A DNA stretch of 29,385 bases from Welwitschia mirabilis. Taxonomy: Eukaryota; Gnetophyta; Gnetopsida; Welwitschiales. Both the position numbers and the translations under genes were made by a program. The notes below the pieces were generated by a model. The model did no database searches. It was given only the letters and a program-made list of their open reading frames with translations, and had not been told where the DNA came from. The stretch covers positions 194,376,825 through 194,406,209 of the forward strand of contig JBOZIK010000001.1 of NCBI GenBank assembly GCA_051453625.1, read 5' to 3'. Below are positions 1 through 8,604 of the stretch, one piece after another (position 1 is the stretch's first letter; every line of letters starts with the position of its first letter).

Positions 1-338
1 TGAGCATAATTAGCATCTACATAACTAAAAACATCCAATCTAGTATGACCAAAACTTAGGCAAAAGTTTTGTGTACCTTCCAAATAACACAAGATCCATT
101 TTATAGCTTCCTAATGCTTTGGGCTAGGGTTGCTCATGAAACGTGAGACAACTCCCACTGCATATGAAATATCTGTCCTTTTGCAGACCATAGCATACAT
201 CAAGCTTCCAACAGCTGAAGCGTAAGGAACCACTTCCATTCTTTCTTGTTCTTCTTTTGTTTTTGGGCAATCCTCTAGAAACAATTGAAAGTGACTTGCT
301 AATGGTGTCCAAATGGTTTACAGTTAGCTATGTTAAAA
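1..338 (-). pseudogene. Ty1/copia reverse transcriptase C-terminal end and start of RNase H (partial)
   Basis: Read on the minus strand, about 287-1 gives the conserved copia stretch after the RT catalytic core: residues like EDCPKTKEEQERM, then PYASAVGSLMYAM, then TDISYAVGVVSRFMSNP, and at the window edge SYVDANYA, the start of the RNase H domain (usually YxDADxAG). The frame is open except for one TAG at 111-113, where the family normally has tryptophan, so this copy is inactive. It runs off the left edge. Upstream is a 399-N gap whose size fits the missing RT core including the YVDD box. I infer that it belongs to the same family as the fragments at 738-6020, from orientation and domain order. 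Family assignment is confident; which physical copy it belongs to is not. Confidence 0.85.
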
Positions 339-737
339 NNNNNNNNNNNNNNNNNNNNNNNNNNNNNNNNNNNNNNNNNNNNNNNNNNNNNNNNNNNNNN
401 NNNNNNNNNNNNNNNNNNNNNNNNNNNNNNNNNNNNNNNNNNNNNNNNNNNNNNNNNNNNNNNNNNNNNNNNNNNNNNNNNNNNNNNNNNNNNNNNNNNN
501 NNNNNNNNNNNNNNNNNNNNNNNNNNNNNNNNNNNNNNNNNNNNNNNNNNNNNNNNNNNNNNNNNNNNNNNNNNNNNNNNNNNNNNNNNNNNNNNNNNNN
601 NNNNNNNNNNNNNNNNNNNNNNNNNNNNNNNNNNNNNNNNNNNNNNNNNNNNNNNNNNNNNNNNNNNNNNNNNNNNNNNNNNNNNNNNNNNNNNNNNNNN
701 NNNNNNNNNNNNNNNNNNNNNNNNNNNNNNNNNNNNN
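339..737. other. Assembly gap (399 N)
   Basis: Run of N inside a copia reverse transcriptase. The flanking fragments (RT N-terminal part on the right, RT/RNase H on the left) are in the order and roughly the spacing expected if about 130 residues of RT are missing. Confidence 0.99.
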
Positions 738-1089
738 TATAAATCTCTTCTTTAAGACTACCATGTAGAAAAGCAGTCTTAATATCCAACTGCTCTGATT
801 CCAAATTCAAGACGACGACAATGGACAAGATAACACGAATAAAAAAATGCTTCACTATTGGAGAAAAAATTTCAGTAAAATCAATACCTGGTTTCTGCCC
901 CAAACCTTTTACAACTAGTCTTGCCCTATAACATTCTTTTCCGTTTGCCTCTTCCTTTATCCTAGAGACCTATCCGTTGGATAAGGCATGTTTCCCAGCT
1001 AGCAAGTGAACCACATGCCATGTATCATTATGCCTTAAAGCATCCAACTCCTCTTTCATTGCAGCATTCCACTTCTTTGAGTTAGGTGA
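738..1089 (-). pseudogene. Ty1/copia reverse transcriptase N-terminal part (partial copy)
   Basis: The minus strand reads SPNSKKWNAAMKEELDAL, NDTW, then an RT start ending in EQLDIKTAFLHGSLKEEIY, where the Asp of LDIKTAFLHG is the first RT catalytic aspartate. These are standard markers of the copia RT domain. The frame is not continuous: a stop interrupts it near 970, where the family has a conserved tryptophan, so two frames are needed. It repeats sequence also found at 1190-1560 and 2932-3110, making three copies of the RT start in 3 kb. It ends at a 100-N gap on the right and a 399-N gap on the left. Confidence 0.85.
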
Positions 1090-1189
1090 NNNNNNNNNNN
1101 NNNNNNNNNNNNNNNNNNNNNNNNNNNNNNNNNNNNNNNNNNNNNNNNNNNNNNNNNNNNNNNNNNNNNNNNNNNNNNNNNNNNNNNNN
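1090..1189. other. Assembly gap (100 N)
   Basis: Exactly 100 N, a common default for gaps of unknown size. On the minus strand the RT sequence steps backwards across it, from after the TAFLHG box to before the RT start. The gap therefore joins two different copies, not one broken copy. Confidence 0.99.
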
Positions 1190-1860
1190 CTCTTCTTCAA
1201 GATCACCATGCAGAAAAGCAGTCTTAATATCCAACTGCTCTAATTCCAAATTCAAGACAACAACAAGGGACAAGATAACACGAATAGAAGAATGCTTCAC
1301 TACTAGAAAAAATATTTCAGTAAAATCAATACCTGGTTTCTACCCAAAACCTTTTACAGCCAATCTTGCCCTATAACGTTCTTTTTCATTTGCCTCTTCC
1401 TTTGTCCTGGAGACCCATCTGTTGGACAAGGCACGTTTCCCAGCTGGCAAAGGAACCACATCCTATGTATCATTATGCCTTAAAGCATCCAACTCTTCTT
1501 TCATTGCAGCATTCCACTTTTTTGAGTTAGGTGAAGAAACAACTTCCTGATATGTCTTAGGTTCTCCTTTATCTGTGTACAAAATATAATGCAATGACAA
1601 AGAATATCTAACAGGTGCTTTATTGGGACTAGTAGACCTTCTTACCTAATGTGTAGGAGTATGAGGCTCTCCTTCATCTTCACTTTTTGAAAGATCAGGT
1701 TGCTGCAGTTTAGGCGGCTTGTTTTCATCTCCATCATCCTTGTCATCTTCATCGAGATCTGGAATTTTAAAAGTCCTTTACAAAGTGTTAGAGTTAGGAA
1801 CTCCTTCCTTTTGGTTCTCTTCCAGTGACTTGTAAAATATTTGTTGTTCATAGAAGACTA
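1190..1860 (-). pseudogene. Ty1/copia integrase-RT linker and RT N-terminus (second copy)
   Basis: Minus-strand reading gives, from about 1850 downwards, the acidic linker between integrase and RT (Glu/Asp/Lys-rich), then the KKWNAAMKEELDAL and LEQLDIKTAFLHGDLEEE blocks of the RT start. The first RT Asp (LDIKTAF) is kept. Stops and indels split the reading into at least three frames, so it is non-functional. It closely matches 2932-3474 base for base over long stretches, for instance around the linker and the conserved HNDTW block. Its upstream neighbour is the integrase fragment at 1861-2755. Confidence 0.85.
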
Positions 1861-2755
1861 CATCACGTGCTGATCACCTTCTTGTCCACTGGATCTCACA
1901 ACCTGTAATCAAGATTGTCTCCTCCATAACCTAGAAAAATGCATTTGCGTCCACGTCCATCTAGTTTTCCTGTGTTCTGTTGATGCATATATGCTTCACA
2001 ACCAAACACCTTCAAGTGAGAGAAAGATGGCTTCCTCCCACTCCAAAAAGACTCTGGAATTTCTTCCTAAAATGCTAAATGAGGTGACCTGCTTAGAAGA
2101 TATGCTATTGTGTTGGTTGCTTCAGCCCAAAGGCATTTTGGAACTCCAGATTGCTATAACAATGAACGCAACCTTTTTAAAACAGTCCTATTGTATCTTT
2201 TAGCCACTCTATTGCTCTGAGGTTATATAGAAGTGCCTTTTGTGTGGACAATTCCATTCTCTCTGCAAAACATGTCAAATTCACAAGAGGTGTATTCATC
2301 TCCATTATCCATCACCTAGCGTTTAATTTTACAGCTTGATTCATTTTCAACTCTAGCTTTGAATTGTTTGAAAACATCAAAGACTATCTTTCGAGGGAAT
2401 CGGAAACAGCCAAGTTTTTCGACTAAAGTCATCAATAAAAGTAACAAAATATGGCGCTCCACCAAAAGATGTCACTATCATAGGCCCAACAACATCAAAA
2501 TAAACCAAATCTAATTTTCCAGCACTTTTATTTCCAGACACAGATTTCTTAAAGTTAACACGTTTTGCTTTTGCAACAACACAATCTTTATAGAAATCTA
2601 ATTTTGAAAGCAAGTTTTTACTTCTTAGAACTAAGAACTTTCATGCTTGTTTCACTAAAATGTCCAAGTCTCTTATGCCAAAGAGACACGTCCTCATCAC
2701 CTGCAACAGCAACATGGTACATCACCACATCAACATTCAAAGTGTACAAGGTCCC
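1861..2755 (-). pseudogene. Ty1/copia GAG-pre-integrase and integrase (second copy)
   Basis: On the minus strand the order is the GAG-pre-integrase motif WHKRLGHFSETSMKVLSS (about 2700-2620), the integrase catalytic start LVYFDVVGPM with the first DDE aspartate intact, FIDDFSRKTWLFPIPSK, then more divergent integrase down to 1861. The frame breaks near 2377 and again before the second catalytic Asp, so no working integrase is encoded. This copy is useful as a reference: it keeps the Asp codon that is changed to Asn in the copy at 3697-4485. Homology to that copy stops at about 2755. The bases 2756-2831 before the next gap do not match the corresponding protease sequence, so gag and protease are absent here. 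Confidence 0.88.
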
Positions 2756-2831
2756 TGTTACAAATCTAACAACAAGAAAGTACTTGAACAAGAATGGAAC
2801 AGCAGGCATACAAAAGAAAACAACACAAAAT

Positions 2832-2931
2832 NNNNNNNNNNNNNNNNNNNNNNNNNNNNNNNNNNNNNNNNNNNNNNNNNNNNNNNNNNNNNNNNNNNNN
2901 NNNNNNNNNNNNNNNNNNNNNNNNNNNNNNN
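2832..2931. other. Assembly gap (100 N)
   Basis: Exactly 100 N. To the right the minus-strand reading ends in the RT start (WVFRIKEEANGKERY). To the left it restarts at the GAG-pre-integrase region. The gap therefore joins two copies of one family. Confidence 0.99.
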
Positions 2932-3474
2932 ATAACGTTCTTTTCCATTTGCCTCTTCTTTTATCCTGAAGACCCATTGATTGGACAAGGCACATTTCCC
3001 AGCTGGCAAGGGAACCAGATCCCATGTATCGTTATGCCTTAAAGCATCCAACTCTTCTTTCATTGCAGCATTCCACTTCTTTGAGTTAGGTGAAGAAACA
3101 ACTTCCTGGTATGTTTCAGGTTCTCTTTTATTTGTGTACAAAATATAATGCGATGATGGAGAATATCTAACAGGTGCTCTATTGGGACAAGTAAACCTTC
3201 TTGTAAGATCAGGTTGCTGTAGTTGAGGCGTATTGTCTTCATCTCCCTCATCCTCATCATCAAGAGGATTACTCTCTTTATCCTCTTCATCCAGATTTGG
3301 AATCTTAAAAGGCTTTTGCAAAGTGCTAGAATAAGGAACTCTCTCTTTTTGGCTCTCTTCTAGTGACTTGTAAAATATTTGCTGTTTAAAAAAGATCACA
3401 TCACGTGATCTGAACCCCTTCTTATCCACTGGATCCCATAACCTGTAACCAAGATTGTGTTCTCCATAACCCAA
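2932..3474 (-). pseudogene. Ty1/copia integrase C-terminal motif, acidic linker and RT start (main copy)
   Basis: A continuous minus-strand frame starts with the integrase C-terminal signature GYGEHNLGYRLWDPVDKKG followed by RSRDVIF. It continues through an acidic linker rich in Asp and Glu, then SPNSKKWNAAMKEELDAL, HNDTWDLVPLPAGK and WVFRIKEEANGKERY, where the 100-N gap cuts it. These are standard markers of the copia integrase-to-RT transition. This is the least damaged stretch of the family here, with no stop in about 180 codons. The true polyprotein would start far upstream at gag, so the first Met is not a meaningful start. Confidence 0.9.
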
Positions 3475-3696
3475 AAAAAGGCACCTACGTGCACGCCTAT
3501 CTAGTTTTCATGTGTTCTAGTGAGGCACATACGCTTCACAACTTAACACCTTCAAGTGAGAGAAAGATAGCTTCCTCCCTCTCCACACGAACTCTGGTAT
3601 TCCTCCTTGAAGTGCTGAATGTGGTGACCTATTTACAAGATATGCAACTGTGTTCGCTGCTTCAGCCCAAAGACGTTTTGGAACTCCAGACAACTG
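3475..3696 (-). pseudogene. Ty1/copia integrase C-terminal core, degenerate
   Basis: This links the integrase catalytic core (3697-4485) to the GYGEHNLGYRLWD motif (from 3474). Minus-strand codons resemble the usual stretch after the catalytic Glu (an AEAVNTAAYLVNRSP-like block and an HLKVLGCEAYVP-like block), but stops and frame changes interrupt it, for example near 3520 and 3720. It is nearly collinear with 1940-2200 in the second copy. Confidence 0.75.
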
Positions 3697-4485
3697 TCAT
3701 AATGAACGCAACCTTTCTAAAATAGTTCTATTATATCTTTCAACCATTCCATTATTCTGAGATGTATATGGAGGTGTCTTTGTGTGGATGATTCCATTTT
3801 CTCTGCAAAACATCTCAAAGTCACGACAGGTGTATTCACCTCCATTATCTGTCACCAAGCGTTTAATTTTACAACATGATTCATTTTCCACTCTAACTTT
3901 AAATTGTCTGAAGATATCAAAGACTTTATCTTTAAAGGGAATCGGAAACAACCAAGTTTTTCGACTAAAGTCATCAATAAAAGTAACAAAATACGACGCT
4001 CCACCAACAGATGCCACTGTCATAGGCCCAACAACATTGGAATAAACCAAATCTAACTTTCCAGTGCTTTTATTTTCAGGAGCAGATTTCTTAAAGTTTA
4101 CACGTTTTGCTTTTGCAACAACACAATGCTTATAGAAATCTAAAGAAACAGAGTCAAATTTTGGAAGCAAATTTTTAGAACTCAGAACCTTCATGCCAGT
4201 TTCACTAAGATGTCCAAGTCTCTTATGCCAAAGAGATACGTCCTCTTCGCTAACAACAGCAACACTGTGCTTTACCACATCAGCATGGAGAGTGTACAAG
4301 GTTCCTTCTTTCTTTCCTTGTGCCAGCACCATGGCACCTTTCGTTACCTTCCAGCCACCTGCGCCACACAAGATTGAACAATTAGCAGCGTTTAATTGAC
4401 CTGCTGAGATCAAGTTTTTAGCAAGTTGAGGCACACGTCTAACATTCTGGAGAAACAATTTTCTTTTGTCACTCCCCAACAACAT
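3697..4485 (-). pseudogene. Ty1/copia integrase with GAG-pre-integrase domain (main copy)
   Basis: A 262-codon minus-strand frame. In order: a protease C-terminal tail (KLFLQNVRRVPQLAKNLIS), the GAG-pre-integrase WHKRLGHLSETGMKVLSS, a zinc-binding region in which the usual first Cys is Tyr (FYKHC), then the integrase core. The second and third catalytic residues are present as VTDNGGEY and MVERYNRT with exactly 35 residues between them, the DD35E spacing. The first catalytic Asp is replaced by Asn (YSNVVGP, codon at 4036-4038), so strand transfer should be dead. The frame begins with a fused protease tail because a 448-bp tandem duplication put a second copy of the protease/integrase junction here. 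Confidence 0.92.
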
Positions 4486-4920
4486 TGGAATAAACCAAAT
4501 CTAACTTTCCAGTGCTTTTATTTTCAGAAACAGATTTCTTTACACGGTTTGCTTTTGCACCAACACAGTGCTTATAGAAATCTAAAGAACAGAGTCAAAT
4601 TTTAGAAGCAAGTTTTTAGAACTCAGAACCTTCATGCCAGTTTCACTGAGATGTCCAAGTCTCTTATGCCAAAGAGATACGTCCTTGTCGCCAGCAACAA
4701 TAACATTGTGCTTTACCACATCAGCATGCAGAGTGTACAAGGTTCCTTCTTTCTATCCTCATGCCAGCCCCATGGCACCTTTTCTTACCTTCCAGCCACC
4801 TGTGCCAAAGAAGACTGAACAACTAGCAACTTCTAATTGATCTGTTGAGATCAAGTTTTTAGCAAGTTGAGTCACATGTCTAACATCTTGGAGAAACAGT
4901 TTTCTACCATCACTTCCTTT
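4027..4920. repeat. 448-bp direct tandem duplication inside the copia polyprotein
   Basis: 4027-4474 and 4475-4920 are two copies of the same stretch (protease tail, GAG-pre-integrase, integrase N-terminus). The offset is 448 bp at the left end and 441 bp further right because copy 2 has lost a few bases. Both copies begin in a CCCAACAACATTGG context, and the sequence just beyond the right end (4921-4927) again reads CAACATT, so the crossover lies within a few bases of a short shared motif. The copies differ at many positions, so the event is old or joined two diverged copies. Confidence 0.88.
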
Positions 4921-5145
4921 CAACATTACAGACCCAATTCTTTTGATCTCATAGTGTCGATCATCCCCCAGATACACATACTTCTCTAAAACTTTGTTAT
5001 ACGAAGAAAACATCAAAACATCTGGGCAGACATGAAAAGAAGCACCGAAATCCAAAATCCAAACATTAGGGTAAGAGTATTGAGAAACATTTACCTCTTG
5101 TGCATCTGCAGTCAACACAACGTTAACATCTCCTTCTGTATTCAA
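4759..5145 (-). pseudogene. Ty1/copia aspartic protease (partial polyprotein)
   Basis: A 128-codon minus-strand frame. It contains the region before the active site (NVWILDFGASFHVCP), the flap-like SYNKVLEKYVYLGDDRHYEI stretch, and the C-terminal block KLFLQDVRHVTQLAKNLIS. The active-site triad should be Asp-Ser/Thr-Gly. Here it is Asp-Phe-Gly (5044-5052), which would need a single C-to-T change from serine, so the protease is probably inactive. It lies between the gag zinc knuckle (5215-5256) and the duplicated GAG-pre-integrase, as in normal copia order. The frame opens in the middle of the polyprotein, so the apparent Met is not a true start. Confidence 0.9.
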
Positions 5146-5214
5146 CCCTTGTCCTCCTTCCTAGTCTTGTTAGTTACCTCCTTCCTTCTGTTTACGCTTG
5201 TTTTTCAGGCTGTA

Positions 5215-5256
5215 GTAGTCTTTCCGTCAATGATCTTTCTTCTTGCAGCGCCAACA
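5215..5256 (-). pseudogene. Copia gag CCHC zinc knuckle, broken
   Basis: The minus strand reads C-W-R-C-K-K-K-D-H-stop-R-K-D-Y over 14 codons. The family pattern is C-x2-C-x4-H-x4-C. The first three ligands are present. The last Cys is Tyr (TAC), and a TGA sits right after the His. It lies between gag (5401-5964) and protease (from 5145), where the nucleocapsid zinc knuckle belongs. Confidence 0.82.
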
Positions 5257-5400
5257 TTCAATGCTTTTGTTGATGGATTTTCATCTGCTCTTGCTTTGCC
5301 AATGTCCTTCTCCTTTGATTTGAGAACGTCCTCTACAAACAACAAGGGCTTATTTAACAGACTCAACAACCCTAGTCTTGTATGCATCTAAAAGCTTTGA

Positions 5401-5964
5401 AATTACAGTATTCAGGCATGACATAGTATTTGAGGCAGTAATTAGGGTAGTGCGAATAGTCTCCCAAGAATCAGGCAAGGAGCTGAGAACTGCGATTCCC
5501 TTAAGTTTTCTTCAAACGTCACCCTCAGGTCGTCCAAATGTGTGAACAGATTGTTCATCTCGTCCATGTGTGCTTGCAACGACAGACCTTCTTTCATCTT
5601 CATCTTGAAGACCTTGTTAACAATATAAAATTGATTCATGCTAGTAGGCTGATCATACCTTTGCATGAAAATCTGCCACAGTGCATCTGTTGTAGAAATC
5701 TTGCTATGAGATTGAAGAATCCCGTTGCCAAGGCATGGCCGTATCAACGAAAGTGCCCTTCTATCAAGTTTCTTCCACTCTTCATCAGGGTACTTTAGCC
5801 ATTCTGCATCAGAAAGTCCAGATGTTGGCTTTGCATCTGCTTCCATCTTTAGGACAACGTCACATTCCTTCTGGCAAAGGATGTCTTGCATTAGAATCTT
5901 CCATACGCCCTAGTTCTCAGCTCCAATTAGTCGGTCGCTTATTTGCAAACGCTCCGTCGTCGTT
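5401..5964 (-). pseudogene. Ty1/copia gag capsid region (UBN2 type), disrupted
   Basis: Gag forms the virus-like particle. The minus-strand frame 5891-5442 shows the hallmarks of the plant copia gag: MQDILCQKE, a KKLDRRALSLIRPCL block, DALWQIFMQRYDQPTS, NKVFKMKMKEGLSLQAHMDEMNNL, and THLDDLRVTFEEN. A frame change just after FEEN (about 5500) separates it from the last part of gag and the zinc knuckle. The N-terminal end near 5890-5964 also needs a second frame. It follows the primer binding site by about 50-100 bp, a short leader typical of this family and very unlike the long leaders at 18382 and 24573. Confidence 0.88.
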
Positions 5965-6005
5965 TAACTATATAGCTGTATGGACTGATGCCATACACCC
6001 CTAGT

Positions 6006-6017
6006 GCTCTGATACCA
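6006..6017 (-). promoter_or_regulatory. Primer binding site for initiator tRNA-Met
   Basis: The minus strand reads TGGTATCAGAGC, the canonical plant copia primer site, two bases after an LTR end CCCAACA. It fixes the orientation of the element and the inner edge of its 5' LTR at 6020. Confidence 0.9.
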
Positions 6018-6019
6018 AT

Positions 6020-6679
6020 TGTTGGGCCCATTACCATCACACCAAAAGCCATGACTTAGGTGGAAATTGGAACCCTTAATATTTACNNNNNNNNNNNNNN
6101 NNNNNNNNNNNNNNNNNNNNNNNNNNNNNNNNNNNNNNNNNNNNNNNNNNNNNNNNNNNNNNNNNNNNNNNNNNNNNNNNNNNNNNNNNNNNNNNNNNNN
6201 NNNNNNNNNNNNNNNNNNNNNNNNNNNNNNNNNNNNNNNNNNNNNNNNNNNNNNNNNNNNNNNNNNNNNNNNNNNNNNNNNNNNNNNNNNNNNNNNNNNN
6301 NNNNNNNNNNNNNNNNNNNNNNNNNNNNNNNNNNNNNNNNNNNNNNNNNNNNNNNNNNNNNNNNNNNNNNNNNNNNNNNNNNNNNNNNNNNNNNNNNNNN
6401 NNNNNNNNNNNNNNNNNNNNNNNNNNNNNNNNNNNNNNNNNNNNNNNNACAAACAACCCTCACACCACCATTAAATAGGCCAAAGGTTACAACCCATTAG
6501 GGTTACAAGCCAAAATCCCAGAGAGGGTACCATCTTTCTCTTGACACATGTCCCATCTCTACCTACCACCCCCCAAGTATAGTTTTATAATAGAAACCTC
6601 CTTTTACAATAAAAGTGGGGTCAACGCAAAACATAACATTAGGGACAATACAATAAATTTGGCTTCACATTATTAACAC
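6020..6679 (-). mobile_element. 5' LTR of the minus-strand copia element (interrupted by 362 N)
   Basis: The inner end is clear: CCCAACA just before the primer site. The outer end is placed at about 6679, because there the minus strand begins TGTTAATAATGTGAAGCC and to its right a different copia reverse transcriptase is cut mid-domain. A minus-strand TATTTAA near 6460 could be the TATA box. N fill 6087-6448, so it is not proven that both ends belong to a single LTR. The first 55 bases next to the primer site are clearly related to the TRIM LTRs at 8089-8604. Confidence 0.6.
6087..6448. other. Assembly gap (362 N)
   Basis: Inside the 5' LTR of the first copia element. Confidence 0.99.
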
Positions 6680-6683
6680 TAAC

Positions 6684-7226
6684 CTCTTTTATCACCAGTC
6701 TTTGTCTTGTAGGTCTTATCAACCCGAGAATCTCATTTCACTCTGTAAACCCAAGGGCTACAAAAAGCTTTTCTTCCTTTTGGCAAAGTAACAAGATCCC
6801 AGGTATGGTTTTGCTTCAGGGATCTCCATTCTGCCTTCACTGTAGCCTCCCATTTTGAAGTTTCTTTCTTCTGTGAGAGTTTCAAGTTTCCTGCTCTCAG
6901 TACGCAAAACATAATACAAAAAGGCTGAATACATGCCAGGTTGCTTCCTAAAGCAAATTACAAGCACATCTCCTCATCCATCGTTTGCCATCAACAATAC
7001 TTTCAAGTTGAACATCACCATCATTGTAAGAGACTCTAATGGAAGCAAGGATTGAAATTTGTCTATTCTGATCCTTAACCTAAGTTGGATCAAACAGTGT
7101 TTGCTTTAAACTTAACATCCCTAGATCTGATTATTTATTTACAAGTAGAATCCCACAAAGCCTGTAGCCTTTGTCATCCCTATCATATCCTACAGAGGTG
7201 TAGCTGCATGCCCTATCATCCAACCT
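6684..7226 (-). pseudogene. Second copia family: integrase C-terminus, linker and RT start
   Basis: On the minus strand: a YDRDDKGYRL block and RDVKFK-like block (about 7200-7100), a short linker with VQLESIVDGKRWMRR (about 7010-6965), a KAEWRSLKQNHTWDLVTLPKG block (about 6840-6770), then SRVDKTYKTKTGDKRG, which corresponds to the conserved YKARLVVKG of RT. There the homology stops and the LTR of the first element begins. Several stops and frame changes are present. It differs in sequence from the family at 1-6020, so it is an older, separate insertion. Confidence 0.8.
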
Positions 7227-7500
7227 TTACCTGCGATATTTGTGTACATGAATGTGGGTCTCACAATCACAAACTGTTAAGTACTTGTATGGAATAGAAT
7301 ATCCTTTCCAAAGCATATCTGGGATTTGTCCATCTGTGGTAGCATGCGGGGTCCTGTTCGTTAAATAAGTGAGAGTATTAATTGCTTCAACCCAATATAC
7401 TTTTGGAAGAATAGCGCCTAACATGCTTCCAGTGCACTCTGGCAAAGTCTTATTGTACCTTTGTGCCACTCCATTTTGTGGTAGCTCTTAGGAGTGATGT
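7227..7500 (-). pseudogene. Second copia family: integrase catalytic C-terminal part
   Basis: The minus-strand frame reads MAQRYNKTLPECTGSMLGA, PKVYWVEAINTLTYLTNRTPHA and YKYLTVCDCETHIHV, matching the copia integrase from the catalytic Glu motif (normally AERxNRTL) through the HLRVFGC-like motif. The catalytic Glu is Gln here (AQRYNKT). Upstream, 7470-7500 continues the integrase in another frame. A 28-bp stretch at 7441-7469 recurs imperfectly at 7519-7547, where recognisable coding sequence ends. Confidence 0.85.
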
Positions 7501-8088
7501 GAAGATGGATTGCCTTTTTCGACAAAGTCCTATTGCACCTTTGTGGTCTCTGCATGTTCTGGATTATGTTTCATAATCCTTCATAATTATCTCGACTCTT
7601 ATAAAAGTGACCCATTTCATAAACTAGTACCCAAACATTATGGAAGAAGAAGCTTAATCAGATTACAGTAACAGGCATCAAAAATACCCCTTGGGCTTCG
7701 CTTAAGATATTATTTTTAAGTTGCCATCAGACGCACCAAATCAATAAATTGTAATATATCTACTAAAGTTGTTCACCTGTCAATGTAAATTGCCTTATTA
7801 CTATGAGGGTGATATTTCTTTTGCTAGTAGGATTTTTTTTTTTTTCCGTTAAGTGAGATAGAGATCCTTGTCTTGGAAGGTCAATCATTAACTTATCATT
7901 GTGATTTCCTAGCCTAGTCCTATCCTTTCTACATCAGCTAGCAGAGATTCATCATGTTGCCACATAATTTTTTGAACTTTCATCTCCAAGGATACGCTTA
8001 ATGGACTATGTTGCTGACTTTTTCCCCCTCTTACTTTTTTGGTATGAAGGAGCCTTATCTTGTTTATTCTTCAATAAGTAGAGGCTTT
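7501..8088. other. AT-rich stretch with no recognisable gene
   Basis: Apart from the local imperfect repeat at 7519-7547 and a run of T at 7831-7844, I see no coding sequence, RNA gene or element end. It may be decayed upstream sequence of the second copia element. Confidence 0.5.
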
Positions 8089-8604
8089 TATGGGGCCCAT
8101 TTCCATCACATCAAAAGCCATGACTAAGGTTGAAATGAGAAAACCTATAGATAAACCCACTTGTTAGGCTAGGCACGGGGAATGCATACCCAGCAATCTC
8201 ATTCTTGGGCTACACGCCAAGTGCTCACATAAACCAGGGAGCATTGGAGAGATTTGGACCCCAAAGCAAGCCAAAATGACGCCTTTGATACTAATTGTTA
8301 GGCCTTTGCCATCACACGAAAAGCTATAACTAATGTTGAAACTAGAAGCCACATATAAATCCATTCGTTTGGCTAGACATAGGGAGTGCATACCCAACAA
8401 TATTCTTCTCGATCCATATGCCAGGTGCTCACATAAAATGGGGAGGCGCCAAAGAGATTCAAACTTAAAGACAAGCCAAAACCATGCTTCTGCTTTCAAT
8501 CATTGGGCCTATTGCCATCACACGAAAAGCCATGCCTAAAGTTAAAACCGGAATCCACAGATTAACTACTTATAGGGCTGGGCGTGGAAAGTGCATACCC
8601 CACA
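8089..8604 (-). mobile_element. Tandem TRIM array: LTR-internal-LTR-internal-LTR
   Basis: Three related copies of a roughly 104-bp block lie at 8089-8194, 8296-8399 and 8501-8604, separated by two roughly 101-bp internal segments (8195-8295, 8400-8500). Each block has the shape of an LTR: plus-strand TGTTRGG-like start and CCCAACA-like end (best in the middle copy, TGTTAGG to CCCAACA). Next to the blocks are a degenerate primer site (8282-8293, plus strand CCTTTGATACTA, matching GCTCTGATACCA) and, at the other side, a degenerate polypurine tract on the minus strand (about 8195-8210 and 8400-8415). No protein is encoded. LTRs near 100 bp with a tiny internal region are the definition of terminal-repeat retrotransposons in miniature, and shared-LTR tandem arrays are known for them. 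Orientation is minus. Confidence 0.75.

Noticed and set aside
124-312. 62-codon minus-strand frame beginning MDTISKSLS
   Set aside because: Out of frame with the conserved copia RT/RNase H reading, which is in another minus-strand frame over the same bases.
339-737. Long open frames across this and the other N-runs
   Set aside because: They are open only because N codons cannot be read as stops.
4193-4840. Two similar plus-strand open frames (4193-4399 and 4634-4840) that could look like a duplicated gene
   Set aside because: They are antisense to the copia GAG-pre-integrase in the two units of the tandem duplication. The sense strand carries the recognised motifs.
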